Origin: Cephalopachus bancanus
Lineage: Eukaryota; Chordata; Mammalia; Primates; Tarsiidae
Direction of reading: 5' to 3'
DNA: 64,000 bases
Assembly: GCA_027257055.1 (NCBI GenBank)
Contig: JAPVLO010000953.1
Span: 370,042-434,041, forward strand
How positions within the stretch are numbered: position 1 is the stretch's first letter; every line of letters starts with the position of its first letter. Positions 11,601 to 26,654 of this stretch are shown here, piece by piece. The notes under the pieces are model-generated. The model did not search any database and had not been told where the DNA came from. It saw nothing but the letters and a program-made list of their open reading frames with translations. The position numbers and the translations under genes are program-made.

Positions 11601-13052
11601 AGCTACTTGGAAGGCTGAGGCGGAAGGATCGCCGGAGCCCAGCAGGTCGAGGCTATGGTGGCCGGGAGTGGCCACTGCACTCCAGTCTGGGTGACAGAGT
11701 GAGACTCCAATTCAAAAAAATAAAATAAAATAAATAAATAAAATAAAAATGAAAGCCCAACATATCAAGATTTGTCAAAGGGGCATTTTGAGGGAAATTA
11801 ATAGCAATAAACATCTGTATGAGGGAAGAAGAAAGATCACAAATAAATGGGCTTAGCTTCCATCTGTTAAAATTAGAAAAAGAAGAGCAAATTAAACTCA
11901 AAGCAAACAGAATAAAGGCAATAATAAACAGCAGAGAAGATATCAGTTAAATTTAAAAAAATCAATAAAACCAAAAGTTTTCTTTGAGAAAAATCACTAA
12001 AAGTGATAAATCTCCAGTAAGATTGATCAGAATGAAAAGACACAACCACCAATAACAGGAATGAGAGAGTAGGCATCACTACAGAGCCTACAGATGCTAA
12101 AAGAATAATATGGGACTGTTATGAACAATTTCAGGCTAATATATCAGACAACTAAGATGAAATGTACAAATTCCTTGAAAGACAAAAACTATCAAATCTC
12201 ACTCAAAAAGATACTGGTAACATGAATTTCCCTTGTATCTATTAAATAATTAAATTTGTAGTTGAAAACCTTATCACAAAGAAAACTCCAGGCCCAGAGG
12301 GCTTCACTATCAAATATCTAAGGAAAAAATGAAACCAATTGTAAAAAAAAATTGAAGACAAGGGACTAATTCCCAAGTCATTCTGTGAGGTCAGCATTAC
12401 ACCGATACCAAAGCCAGACAAAGGTATCACAAGGAAAGGAATCTACAGACCAATATCCCTCAGGAACACAGGTAAAAAATTCTAAACAAAATCTTAACAA
12501 ATAAAATCCAACAATTTATAAAAAGGGGAATACATTATGATCAAGTGTAGCTCCTCCCAGTGATGCAAGGTTGGTTTAACAATAAAAAATCCAAGTAGCT
12601 GGACACAGTGGTACATGCCTTTAGTTCCAGCTACCAGCTACTTGGAAGGCTGAGGCAGGAGGATCACTTTAGCCCAGGAGCTTGAGGCTGTGATGTGCTG
12701 TGATTGTGCCTATGAATCCATTGCACTCCAGCCTGGGCAGAATAGTGAGATCTGTCTTTTAAAAAGTAATTGTAGCCAGGCTCGGTGGCTCAGCCTGTAA
12801 TCCCGTGCCTTTGGGAGGCTGAGGTGAGTGGACTGCCTGAACCCGTGGGTTCAAGACCTGCCTGGGCAACTTGGCAAGACCTCATCTCTACAATAAATCA
12901 AAAATGAGCCAGGCGTGGTAGCGTGTGCCTGTAATTCCGGCTACTCGGAAGGCTGAGGCGGAAGGATCGCCGGAGACTAGCAGGTTGAGGCTGTGGTGGC
13001 TGGGAGCGGCCACTGCACTCCAGTCTGGCAGACAGAGTGAGACTCCAACTCA

Positions 13053-13088
<36 letters not shown>

Positions 13089-16000
13089 TGTAATACACCA
13101 TTCTGAATTAAAAAAGAATAAGTATAATGAGTATCTCAATAGACACAGAACAAACATTTGACACAATCCAACATCCATTTCTGATATAAATGCTCAGCAA
13201 ACTAAGAAGAAACATCTCCAACCTGAAAAACAAAATCTACAAAAAACTCACAGATCACATCATACTTAGAGTTAAGACTGAATGGTTTCTCCTAAGATCC
13301 CAAGTAAGACAAGGGTGTCTATGCTATTTGACGCCATACTGGAGGTCTTGCAGTATAATATAGCAAGCAGAACACCTAGATTGGGTAGGAAGAAATAAAC
13401 TGCCTGTATTTGTAGATGTCATTGTTGTCTATGTAAAAATCCAGTGGAATCTACAAACACTAGTAAGTTTAGCAATGTTTCAGAACACAGAGTCAATATA
13501 AAAATCAGTTGAAGGCTGGGCACAGTGGCTCAGCCTGTAATCCCAGCACTTTGGGAGGCTGAGGCGAGAGGATTGCCTGAGCCTGGGGGCTCGAGACCAG
13601 CCTGGGTAACCTGGTGAGACATCATCTTTACAAAAAATCACAAAAACTAGCTGGGCATGGTGGTGTGCGTCTGTAGTTCCAGCTACTTGGAAGGCTGAGT
13701 TCAGCAGTTCGAGGCTGCAGTGGCTGTGAGCATGCCACTGCACTCCAACCTGGGTGACAAGAGTGAGACTCCAACTCAAAAAAGAAAAAAAAGTCAACTG
13801 TACCTCTATATACTAGCACCAAACTATCAAAAATGGAAGTTTTAAAAACCTATCGCAACACCATCAGAAAACGGGAAACATTTAGCGATGATGATGATGA
13901 TTTTAGAGATAGAGTCTCACTCTGTTTCCCAGAGTGATGCCCTAACAGTTCACTGCAGACTTGAACTTCAGGGCTCAAACAATCCTCCTGCCTCAGCCTC
14001 CCGAGTAGCATTCCACCATGACCAGTTAACTTTTTTTCTTTCTTTCTTTCTTTTTTTTTTTTGTAGAGACAAGGTCTTGCTTTGTTGCCCAAGCTGATCC
14101 TGAATTCCTGGGCTAAGGAATCCTGTTGCCTTGGCCTCCCAAAGGGCTGGGATTATAGGCATGAGCCCAGCCTAGGAATAAATCTGGCAAAAGATATACA
14201 ACACCTGTACATGAAGAACTTCAAAACAGTGCTGGGAGAAACTAAAAATAACTCAAATAGAGTGATACAGACATGTCAATTCTCTCCAGCTGACCTATAG
14301 TCAACAAAATATACCAATCAAAATCCTAGCAGCTTCTTGGGGTAGAAATTGATAAGCTAAAGCCAGCTGTGGTAGCGCACTCCTATAATCCTAGTACTTT
14401 GGGAGACTGAGTGGAAGGATCACTTGCAACCAGGAGTTCAAGACCAGCCCGGACAACATAGTGAGACCCTGTCTCTACAAAACAAACAAAAAAATTAGGT
14501 AGGCATGGTGACGTGCTTGTAGTCCCAACTACTCGTGAGGCTGAGGCGGCAGGATGGCTTAAGCCTAGGAGTTTGAGGTTACAGTGAGCTATAGTCGCAC
14601 TACTGCACTCCAACTCGGGCAACAGAATAAGACCTAGTCTCTTAAACAAACAAAAAAAGAGGGTGAGCCAACTAGAAAACCTGTATGGTGGCCAGGCACA
14701 GTGGCTGACACCTGTAATCCCAGCACTTTGGGAGGCCAAGGCGAGAGGACTGCCTGAGCTCAGGGGGTTCCAGACCAGCCTGGGCAACTTGGTGGGACCT
14801 TGTCTCTATAATAAATTTAAAAATTAGCCAGGTGTGGTAGCACATGCCTGTAGTTCCAGCTACTTGGAAGACTAAAGCGGAAGGATCACCTGAGCCCAAC
14901 AGATAGAGGCTGCAGTGGCCATGAGTGTGCCACTGCACTCCAGCCTGGGTGACTGAGTGAGACTCCAACTCGAAAAAAAAAAAAAAAAAAAAAAGAAAAG
15001 AAAATGCATATGGTAATACAAAGGGTGTAAAACAGCAAAAACAACTTAGAGGCAGAGTCACAAAGTTAAATGACTAACATTATCTGACTTCAAGTCTTAT
15101 TATAAAGCTACAGTAATAATGGCAGTGTGGCATTAGCTTAATAAAGACAAATCAACAGGATGAAGAGTCCAGAAATTAATGCATTCATATATGGTCAACT
15201 AATACTTATCACAGGGACATGGGCAATTCAGTGGAGAGAAAAAGATCTTTCCTTTTTTTTTTTTGACTTGGAGTCTTACTCCATCACCCAGGTTGGAGTG
15301 CAGTGGCACGCTCACCACCACCCCAGTGTCAACCTGCTGGGCCCCGGTCAACATTTTGGCTCAGCCTTCAAAGTAGCCAGAACTACAGGCACGTGCTACC
15401 ATGCCCAGCTAGAAGAAGCCCTTTTCAACAAAAGGTACTGGAACATGAAAAAATGACCTTCAATTCATATGTCGCAAAGTATACAAAAAAGGAACTCAAA
15501 AAACTGTAAGCCTAACTGTAAAATCTAAAGCTACAAAACTTCTGAAGAAAACGGGGAAATCCTTGTGACTGGGTGAGGCAGAATTTTTTTTTTTTTTTTT
15601 TTTTGAGTCAGAGTCTTACTCTATTGCCCAGGCTGGAGTGCAGTGGTGCGCTCATGGCCATGGCAGCCTCAACCTGCTGGGCTCAGAAGATCCTTCTGCC
15701 TCAGCCTTCCAATTAGCTAGGACTACAGATGTGTGCCACTATACCCAGCTAATTTTTTTTTTTTTTTTTTTTTTTGAGTTGGAGTCTCACACTGTTGCCC
15801 AGACTGGAGTGCAGTGGCCGCTCCCGGCCACCGCGGCCTCGACCCGCTGGGTTCCGGCAATCCTTCCGCCTCAGCCTTCCAAGTAGCCGGAATTACAGGC
15901 ATGTGCTACCACGCCTGGCTGATTTTTTTTTTAATTTATTGTAGAGATAAGGTCTCGCTGCCCAGGCGGGTCTCAAACCCGCAGGCTCAGGCAATCCACT

Positions 16001-19000
16001 CACCTCAGCCTCCCAAAGCGCGGGATTACAGGCTGAGCCACCAAGCCCGGCTTACTCGGCTAATTTTTAAAAATTTATTGTAGAGATGAAGTCTCACCAA
16101 CTTGCCCAGGCTTGTCTCGAACTCCTGGGCTCAGGTGATCCTCTCGCCTCCACCTCCCAAAGTGCTGGGATTACAGGCATGAGTCACCATACCCGGCAAG
16201 GCAAAGATTTCTTAGATACAACACCAAAAGTACAGTCTGTAAAAGAAAAATGAATAAACTAGATTTAATCAAAGTGACATTTTTCTTCAAAAGACATTGT
16301 TAAGAGACTAAAAAGCCACAGATTGGGAGAAAATATTTGCAAAGCATGTGTCTGGATAAAGGACTTGTGTCCAGAACCAATAAAGAACTCCTACAACTCA
16401 ATGGTAAAAACAGAAACACCCCAATTAAAAAAAAAACACACATAAACACCCCAATAAAAACCCAGGCAAGAGATCTGAACAGACACCTCGCCCAAGAAGG
16501 CCTACAGTCAGCAAGTAAGCATGCAAGAAGACCTCTGCACCATCACCGGGAAACGCCAGATGCTCCTGCACCATGTCAGAATGGCTGACACCAGAGACCA
16601 GCTCCATCAGAGGTCACAGGCTCCAGAGCCACTAGAACGCTCGTTTCCTACTGGTGGGCATGTGAAATGGCACAACTACTGTGGAAAAGTGTGTGGCAGT
16701 TTCTCAAGAAAGTAAACATCTACCTGCCACATGATCAAGTCATCCCACTCCGAGGTCTTTTCCCTCCAGAAGGCAGAGGACATGTCCATACAAAAACGCG
16801 TATGTGAGTGTTTAAAACAGCTTTAGTCATCATTGCCCAACCTGGAAACCACGCAAGGTCCACCATCAGGTGAATGAGCAAAGAAACTGTGGTACATCCA
16901 GACAGTAGAACACTGCTCAGCAGTAAACGAGAGACCCTGCAACTCGAACAACACAGATAAACCCCAACAACGATGCTGAGCGTAGGCAGCTACAAAGAAC
17001 AGAGCACGTGCTGTGGGACTATACACTTTAGAGAAAACTACAGAAAATGCCAATGCTTTACAGTGACAGGTTGACCAGGGACAGGGAGTAGCATGGAGGA
17101 GACTGGGGCCAATGCCTATGCCCTCGTCTTGACTGTGGTGATGGTTTCCCAGGTATACAGATATGTCTAGACTTATTAGATTTTACACTCCCATGAAGTG
17201 CAGTTCTGCACACAGCAAGTTTTCTTAAAGAGCAGGAAGCAGCAGCAGGATGAACTGCAGCACAAGCTGACTCTTTCTGAAGTACATGCACACACATACA
17301 TAATAAATCTCACAGAGAAACGCCTACAAGGGCCTGGCCAGGTCAGCAGAGTCACATTCAGGAGGGTTGGGAAGGGCATGGAGACTGTTCTGAGCAGGAC
17401 ACACAGTTCTGTACTGCGAGAGCTGCTCACGGTGGCTTTTTGACAGTCAGCTGTTGACAGTATAAGCAGTGTCATTGCAGACAGGCGAGGGGTGGCCCTC
17501 GACCCCCGGCCAGCCCTGCAGCTCCAGTTCATCTCAGCCCACGTTGCCTTACCGTCTTGTGGATCAAGTAAAAGTCCTTCTTGTGGGCACAGAATGCCTT
17601 CTTGAAGAGCCTCTTCTCCATAGGGGTCCAGATGTCCGAACCTGTCAAAGAACACAACCAACGGGGAAGGACATTTTTCCTTCTCGGACCACAGCCACGC
17701 CTGAATTGCAGACCACCCTCCCCTTTAAAGGTGCAAATGCTTTATGTGTTAACTTCATACAAGCCTCAAAGGGCTCTACAAGGGGTCCACTTTACAGATG
17801 CAGCCACTGAGGCTTCAGTCACTTGCTAAAGGTGGCTGGTCTCCCGGGCTGGGGGTGGGCTCAGCCACTGGACCCCAGCCCACCTCCCCTCTCCCTGACC
17901 AAGAGCCCCCCCCAGCTGGGCAGAGCCCATAGGGAAACCACTGTAAAAGGGTAAAGGTAGGATCTAACTGCAGAAAACAGGGTCTGCTGAGTCAGCCCTG
18001 CGACAACAGTCCCTCTGGAAAGGCAGACGAAGGCCCTGGAGAACTCCCGGAGGCAGAGGCGCACTTCCAACAGGCTGCGCTGGTCATGGGGGCTCACTCA
18101 AGCCCATGCAGCCCTTCTCCAATCACCTGTGTAGCGATAGTCGGCAAGTGGGTGAGTCCCTGACTTGTAAGGTCCGCGGAGTAAGAGGGTCTCCAAGGCC
18201 ACCTGGAACGAGAGGAGCCACGGGTTACGCAAGGTGGCCAGAGGAGGCAGGGACCCTCATTCTTTCGCTCATCTGAGAAGCACAGCCGTTCCTGCACTGC
18301 CTGTCCCAGGGATACTCAATGCAGACCTGGACAGGCTGCCGACCAATGTACTCTCTGTGGGCACATCCACCATGTCACTAAGCATGGTGTTCTGCAGCTG
18401 ATGTTTGTCACAAGCCTATCCTGATGACGGGAATAGTGTGTGGATTGTTCTGGCACAAGCTCCTTACTCCATAAGGGCCCAGAGCTTTGAGGAGTACTAC
18501 CCTTGCCAGTGCTCTGTTTTATTCTTTTCATAGCACTGATCATTAGCTAGCTAGCTAGCAAGATTTTAAAAAATATTTTATACTTATTTAGAGAATGGCT
18601 CTTGCTATATTGCCCAGGCTGGCCTCAAACTTCTGAGTTCAAGTGATCCTCCCATTAGCCTACTGAGTAGCTGGGAAATGCCACTGTGCCAGGGTGTACA
18701 GGAAATGTGTGTTAAAAACCTGTTAACTATCGCCGGGCGTGGTAGCGCGCGCCTGTAGTTCCAGCTACTTGGAAGGCTGAGGCGGAAGGATTGCCAGAGC
18801 CCAGCAGGTCGAGGCTGTGGTGGCTGGGAGCAGCCACTGCACTCCAGTCTGGGTGACAGAGTAAGACTCCAACTCAAAAAAACAAAACAAAACCTGTTAA
18901 CTAGCTTGGCAGGGAGGCTGAGGTAGGAGGATTGCTTGAGCTCAGGGGTTCGAGGCCAGCCTAGGCAAAATAGTGAGACCTTATCTGTTAAGATATATAT

Positions 19001-22000
19001 TTTTTCCCCTTGTTTTAACTTTCCTAAAATGTAAGCCCTATAAGGGCAGTGATTCTGTCTCAATCACCAGTGTAACCCTAGTCATTGTGGCATTTGCGTG
19101 ATTCGCAAGGCCCAGTGCAAAACAAAAATGCAGGGCTCCTTGTTCAAGTACTAAAAATTTCAAGACAGAGACACCTGAGCATTAAGTCAACTGTGAGCTA
19201 AGAGTCAGCCCTGGTCCCAGGGCTGACAACATTATAGGCAGGAATCCAACACTGTGCTGCAGGTGGGAACCCTGTATGTGTTACAGGGGTGATCTCAATA
19301 CATGTGTGCCATAGGCGGGAACCCAATACATGTGAGCTGTAGCGGAGAACCCACTGTGGACCCAATATATACGTACTGACTACCCTACTGAGGACCCTCG
19401 GTGTGCCAGACACTGCCTCCCAGCCTGGTAATGAGTAAAGCTGCAGCATGACTCCTGGGTCCCTAACACAAGCAATGTGACTATTCCTCTCCCATTTCTC
19501 AGAGTTAGACTTTTAATTTACTTTCTAACTCTTAGAACAGAAGTATTTGTGCTGCCTCAGAGGTTTTTATACGTGAGTTTTCATCAAAAGGTAAAGCTCC
19601 ATAAATAAACCAGATTCATGCAGGAGTTGAACGAGGCCCTCTGGACTCCCCTTCCCCAGTTCCACTCTGATATCTCTCGAAAACCTATTGCTAGTTTGTT
19701 GCCCCAGAGTAACTGACTCCCTCAGCCCTCAACTGCACACTCCCCTACCCAAGGACCAACCCAATCCCAAAGGCGCTGGGGAGAAGAATGAGCAGCCTTT
19801 CCTCAGCTTTCATCAGCCGTGAGTCCGAGCAGATGGCACATCACATGCACCCAGAACCGCAGGCTCCAGGGCAGCAGGGGGACTCTCAGCCCTCCAGGCC
19901 CTCTGCCCAGCCCTGCCTCACCTGGATGTTGCCCTGGGCTTCATGCAGGCAGTGCAGGGCGAGCTCCAGGTTGGTACCCCCTCCTGGCATCACGCTGGAG
20001 CACGCCACGTTGCAGAGCTCAGTCACTGTGTTTCCCAGGAAGCAGCCCCAGTGGAGTGTGAGGAGAGAGACACAGGGCGTCAGAGGTGCCAAGGAGACAT
20101 TCCCAGACAGCACAGAGAGGGCTCCTCTTCACCCTCTCTCTCCTGCAACCTGACCGAGGGCTGGTGGAGGAGAGGGAGGGACCAGCAGGAGGAGAAACCC
20201 TGTCCCCAGCATTTTCCCTGGAGGCCTGACGAGTTACGTTGGGGGGGATGCAAAAGGCGAGAAGCAACACCAGGAGAAGGCCAACACCCTCCCACCCCCG
20301 AGGGCAACAGGAAGAGAAACTCCTTGGAGTTGGAGGGAAAAGAAGGAACCTCGGAAGTTTGACCCCAAAGTCTCAGCCACCTCTCTCCTGTGTCTCGGGG
20401 TTGGTCATCACGTCTCCCCACGGCTTCCAGACCGGAGGAGCAATGTGTTTGTCGACTCCAGCCAGCGAGCTATCCTGGAGCTCCGGGATCTCAGCCTGAA
20501 ACCGGTTTCCTATGTTGATGTGTCTGAAACAAGGCCACACACACAGGCACGGGAGAGGGACACATGAGAAGGGAAAGGAAAGAGACATGCTCCATATGCC
20601 CTGCCCTCGGGCCACAGCCCACTCTGTGGAAACACTCTGCCATCGCTCAGATGCCTCAGATACAGACCAACCCCCCGACAGACACACACAGGCATTCTGA
20701 AAATATCTCCAGGGACACTGCTTTCCTGCTATTTTTCTTTTCTCTTTTTTTTTTTTTTTTTTTGAGCTGGAGTCTTGTCACCCAGGCTGGAGTGCAGTGG
20801 CATGCTCACAGTCACTGCAGCCTCAACCTGCTGGGCTCAGGCAATCCTTCTGCCTCAGCCTTCCAAGTAGCTGGAACTACAGGTGCATGCCGCCACACCT
20901 GGCTAATTTTTCAATTTACTGTAGAGACGAGGTCTCGTCAAGTTGCCCAGGCTGGTCTCAAACCCGTGGGCTCAGGCAATCCTCTCACCTCAGCCTCCCA
21001 AAGTGCTGGGATTACAGGCTGAGCCACTGCATCCAACCCTTGCTGTTTTTCATCATCACCACATTCCTTTCTTGGGGTCAAGGCGGGGGAGGTGTGTGCT
21101 AATCCCTGGCATGCCTCTCCACTACCCCACAAGCATCCAGCCACATCACACAGGTACCCTCAAGTCCTGCTCTGTATCATCACCAATTCTCCCTAGAATC
21201 CCAAGGTCCAGAGCATTCTGTCCCTAATGCCTAACTATATATGTCTGAACAGAAGGAATGTTGGGGGATCTTCCTACTTATCCCCAAAGAAATTCACCAC
21301 TTCCCTCCTAGGGAGTCTCTGCAGGTAAACTTGACCCCCACCACTAATGAAGAAGGGACCCCTGGGTAAACCAACACTGAAAGAGTAAAAGGTGTCCTTA
21401 CTTGAAAAGACCCTCAGGTTCTAAGACTGTTCCAACTTACGGCTCAATGCTGATCTTGGTGTCATCCTTCACCACACAGAGGCCAAAAGGACCATCCATT
21501 TGATCTAGGAAACACACAGTGAAAAGCCTCAAGAAGACTGACAGGAGAGGGCCCACCAGGCCCTTGGCCTGCCCAGTGGATACAGCTGGAAGCAGGCTCT
21601 TTAAGATCCTATTGCAGGCCGGGCATGGGGGCTCACGCCTGTCATCCCAGCACTTTGGGAGGCGGAGGTGAGTGGACTGCCTGAGCCCAGAGGGTTCGAG
21701 ACCAGCCTGAGCAACTTGGCAAGACCTTGTCTCCACAATAAGTCAAAAAATTAGCCTGGTGTGGCAGTGCATGCCTGTGGTTGCAGCTACTTAGAAGACT
21801 GAGGCAGAAGGATCACCTGAGCCCAGCAGGTCGAGGCTGCAGTGGTTGTGAGAGTGCCACTGCACTCCAGCCTGGGAAAGAGAGTAAGACTCCAACTCAA
21901 CACACACAAAAAAATTTTTTTAAATCCCATGGGAGGGGCTAGGACTTTTGAAAAGGCAGAGGAAGAAACTCAAACAACAAATTAGCTGGGGGACAGAGTG

Positions 22001-25000
22001 AGACTCTGACTCAAAAAAAAAAAAAAAAAAGAAATACTAGCCCTAGACCTCCCAAATTTGATGGCAAACAATGCACACATTCAAGAAGCTCTAGGAACTT
22101 CAGGTAGGATAAACACAAAGAGATCTACAACCAGGCAAAATACTGAAAGTCATAGATAAAGACAGAATCTCAAAAGGAAAATGAGAAAGAAAACTGCATC
22201 ACATATAAGGGAACCCCAATAAGATTAACAGCTGACTTCTCACTGGAAACAATGGTGGTCAAAGGCAGTGGGTACCAAATTCACAGGGTTGAAAATGTTG
22301 AAATGTCAACCAAGAATCTTACATCCAGCAATTAGTTTTCAAAAATGAAAGTAAAATAAAAAGCATTCCCAGGTTTAAAAAAGTAAGAAAGTTTACGGGT
22401 TCATGACCCGCCTGGGCAACTTGGTGAGACCTCATTTCTACAATAAATCAAAAAAATTAGCCAGGTGTGGTAGCACACACCTGTAGTTCCAACTACTTGG
22501 AAGGCTGAGGCGGAAGGATTTCCGGAGCCCAGCAGGTCAAGGCTGCGGTGGCCGGGAGTAGCCACTGCACTCCAGTTTGGATGACAGAGTGAGACTCCAA
22601 CTCAAAAAAAATAAATAAATAAAGTTTGTTGCTAGCAACCCTGCCTTATAAGAACATTATGGGTGGAACATTATTCACCCATAAAAGACATAAAGCACCG
22701 ATACATGCTGTCCAGTGGATGAAACTTGAAAACAAGATACTGAGTGAAAGATGCTTAGCACAAAGGACCACACATGCTGTATGACTCCACTTATGAAATA
22801 TCAGAATATAAAATCTATACAGGCAGAAAGCAGGTCAGTGGTTGCCTAGGGCTAGACGGGGAGGATGGGTAAGGAGCCACTGCTAGTGACATTGAGGTGT
22901 CTTCATGGGGTGCTGAAAACTCCCAAAAATGGTTGTGATGATGGCTGCACAGTTCTGTATAGATGCTAAAAACCATTACATTATATAGTTTTTTTGTTTG
23001 TTTTTTGTTTTTTTAGAGAAAGGGTCTCACTCTGTCACCCTTGCTGGCATGCAGTGGCACAATCCTAGCTTGCTGCAGCCTCAAACTCCTAGGTTCATAG
23101 ATATTCCAACTCAATCTCCTGGGTATCTGGGACTATAGACACATGCTATCATACTCGGCTAAATTTTTATAGAGATGGGATCTTGCTATGTTGCCCATAC
23201 TAGCTCAAACTCCTGACTTTAAGCAATCCTCCCACCTCAGCCTCCCAAAGTGCTGGGATTACAGGCATGAGCCACTGTGCCCAGCCTGAATTAATAGCTT
23301 AAAGGGATGTATGGTATCTGAATTAAATCTAATTACAGTTTTGTTTTGTTTTGTTTTTGAGTTGGAGTCTCACTCTGTCGCCCAGACTGGAGTGCAGTGG
23401 CTGCTTCCGGCCACCGCAGCCTCGACCTGCTGGGCTCCGGCGATCCTTCCGCCTCAGCCTTCCAAGTAGCTGGAACTACAGGCGCGCGCTACCACGCCTG
23501 GTTGATTTTTTGATTTATTGTAGAGATGAGGTCTCGCTGCCCAGGTGGGTCTCGAACGCGCGGGCTCAGGCAATCCACTCACCTCAGCTTCCCAAAGGCA
23601 CGGGATTACAGGCTGAGCCACCGAGCCCGGCTTACAGTTATTTTTAAATCATTTTTTCTTTTATTTGGGGAAAAATTATTTTTACAATTAATTTATGTAT
23701 TTTAGATTCAGGGGATACAAGTACATGCTTGCTATACAGACATCTTGTGTACTGGAAAATTCTTTTTCTTTTTTTTCAAGTTGGATTCTCACCCCGTAGC
23801 CCAGGTTGGAGTGCAGTGGCATGCTCACGGCCACCCCAGTGTCGACCTGCTGGGCTCAAGTGATCCTTCCGCCTCAGCCTTCCAAGTATCCAGAACTACA
23901 GGTGCATACTACCACACCCAGTTAGTTTTTTGATTTATTGTAGAGATGAGGTCTCACCAAGTTGCCCAGGCTGTTCTCAAACCCATGCGTTTAGGCAATC
24001 CCCTCACCCCAGCATTGCAAAATGCTGGGATTACAGGTTTGAGTCACCATGCCTGGCCTGGAAAATTAATTTAGAGACTAGGATTTTGTAGTCTTTGGTT
24101 AATTCAGGATTAGGTATATGAGTGGTTATCGTACAGGTAAAGTTTGGGCCTCCCTCTGGTCCCCACTTTGCCTGTATTGAGATCAGGTAGCCTTATTGAT
24201 GTCATGTGCTCCCCAAAGTTATTTTTTAAAAAATACTACAGAAAGTTCTTCAGACTGAAGCAAGTGATGTCAGACAGTAATTTGAATCCACATACAAAGA
24301 ACAGTGATGATAAAGATACCTATGAAGGTAATTACAAAAATATAGCATAATGCATATATTTCTTCCCTTTGCTTAATCAACTTGAGGAGCAACTGCATAC
24401 AACAGTATGTATTGTGGGACTGATCTGTGACAGTAACAACACAAAGGAGCAAAACTGTACTGGAGTAAGAAAACACCTGATAGAATAAACAGAGGGATCT
24501 AGAAATGGTAGCTAAGAAGATTAATATAATAAAACTATACATATATGCCTCCCTTTATTCAATCAACTTTCTTTTTTTTTTTTTTTTTTTTGAGTTGGAG
24601 TCTCACTCTGTCGCCCAGACTGGAGTGCAGTGGCCGCTCCCGGCCACCGCAGCCTCCACCTGCTGGGCTCCGGCGATCCTTCCGCCTCAGCCTTCCGAGT
24701 AGCCGGAATTACAGGCGCACGCTACCACACCTGGCTAATTTTTTGATTTTATTGTAGCGATGAGGTCTAGCTGCCCTGGCGGGTCTCGAACCCGCGGGAT
24801 CAGGCAATCCACTCACCTCAGCCTCCCAAAGGCGTGGGGTTACAGGCTGAGCCACCGAGCCCGGCTCTTTTTTTTGTTTTTGTGTGTGTGTTTTTTTTTT
24901 TTGAGTTGGAGTCTCACTCTGTTGCCCAGACCGGAGCCCACGCCTTGGGAGGCTGAAGTGAGTGGACTGACTGAGCCCGCGGGTTCGAGACCCGCCTGGG

Positions 25001-26603
25001 CAACTTGGCGAGACCTCATCTCTACAATAAATAAAAAAATTAGCCAGGCGTGGTAGCATGTGCCTGTAGTTCCAGCTACTTGGAAGGCTGAGGCGGAAGG
25101 ATCACCGGAGCCCAGCAGGTCGAGGCTGCGGTGGCCGGGAGCAGTCACTGCACTCCAGTCTGGGCGACAGAGTGAGACTCCAACTCAAAAAAAAAAAAAA
25201 AAAAAAGATCACAGATGTTAATCCAACCATATTAATAATAACATTAAATGTTAATTGATTAAACAATCCAATCAATTCTGATGTCACAAAGGGTATGGTT
25301 TGTTAGACTGGATAAAAACCGCATGACCCAACTATGCTGTCTATAGGTAACACAAACAGGTTGAAAGTAAAAGAATAAATAAATATATACATATACCATA
25401 CCAACAACAACCATAACAGCCTGGGCAGCATAACAAAAATTAGCATAAAAAATTAGTCAGGCATGGTGGTGCACACCTGTATCCCCAGCTACTCAGGAGG
25501 CTGAGGCAGAAGGATCGCCTGAGCCCTGGAGGTCAAGGCTGCAGTAAGTCATGACTGTCCCACTGCACTCAAGTCTGGGCAACAGAGTGAGACTCCAACC
25601 CCAAAACAAAACAACAAAATCAAAACCGGTGCTGGGAGAACTGGATATTCACATGCAAAAGAATGAATTTGGACTCTCCCTCACACAATATACAAGAGTT
25701 ATCTTAGAAGTGATTAAAAACTTAAATACGAGCCAAAATTATCAAACTCTTAGAAGAAAACACAGGAGTAAATTTTATGATCTTGGGACAAGCAAATCTT
25801 GACATACGAGGGGGAATCCCCCCAAAATAGAATTTATTAAAAATTGTAGCCGGGCTCGGTGGCTCAGCCTGTAATCCCGCACCTTGGGAGGCTGAGATGA
25901 GTGGATTGCCTGAGCCCGTGGGTTCGAGACCCGCCTGGGCAACTTGGCGAGACGTCATCTCTACAATAAATCAAAAATCAGCCGGGCGTGGTAGTGCGCA
26001 CCTGTAATTCCAGATACTCAGAAGGCTGAGGTGGAAGGATCGCTGGAGCCCAGCAGGTCGAGGCTGCGGTAGCTAGGAGCAGCCCCTGCCCTCCAGTCTG
26101 GGTGACAGAGTGAGACTCCAACTCAAAAAAAAAAAAAAAAAAATTGTGTATTTATTCTCACATGTTTAAACTTTAGTTACCTTCAAAATACTCTCTGTTT
26201 GATGCAATATACCTATTGAGACGTTTTTCCCACTGCTCAAAACAGTTTTTAAACTTGTCAATTTTGATGCCTTTTAGTGCTTCTGCCATGTTTTTTGGTT
26301 TGTTTTGTTTGAGTTGGAGTCTCATTCTGTGACTCAGGCTGGAGTGCAGTGACACGCTCATGGCCACTACAGCCCCAACCTGCTGGGCTCAGGCAATCCT
26401 TCTGCCTCAACCTTCCAAGTAGCTGAAACCACAAGCGTGTGCCACCACGCCCAGCTAATTTTTTGATTTATTGCAGAAACGAGGTTTCGCCAAGTTGCCC
26501 ATGCTGGTCTGGAGCCCCTGGGCTCAGGCAATCCTCTCACCTCAGCTTCCCAAAGTGCTGGCATTAGGTAACACAAGCAGGTTGAAAGTAAAAGAGTAAT
26601 AAA

Positions 26604-26654
<51 letters not shown>

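Larger units (their letters stand above)
7277..17300 (+). repeat. Old L1, antisense to ZNF541, broken by many Alus
   Basis: Decayed L1 pieces in order along ZNF541 intron 12: the 5'/ORF1-side region near 8,500-8,780, ORF2 landmarks near 11,150 (endonuclease side), 12,285-12,450 (reverse transcriptase, CCAGGCCCAGAGGGCTTCAC) and 13,300, the ORF2 end at 16,210-16,700, and 3' UTR to about 17,300. All reading frames are broken. Up to fifteen Alus lie inside. Possibly more than one L1 copy. Confidence 0.75.

Noticed and set aside
24960..25000. tRNA gene from the T-arm-like hairpin and A box
   Set aside because: There is no acceptor stem, D-arm or anticodon arm around it; it is the internal promoter of an Alu.
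26606..26650. CRISPR-like or regulatory array
   Set aside because: A plain (CA)n microsatellite. No spaced direct repeats of CRISPR type occur in this animal DNA.
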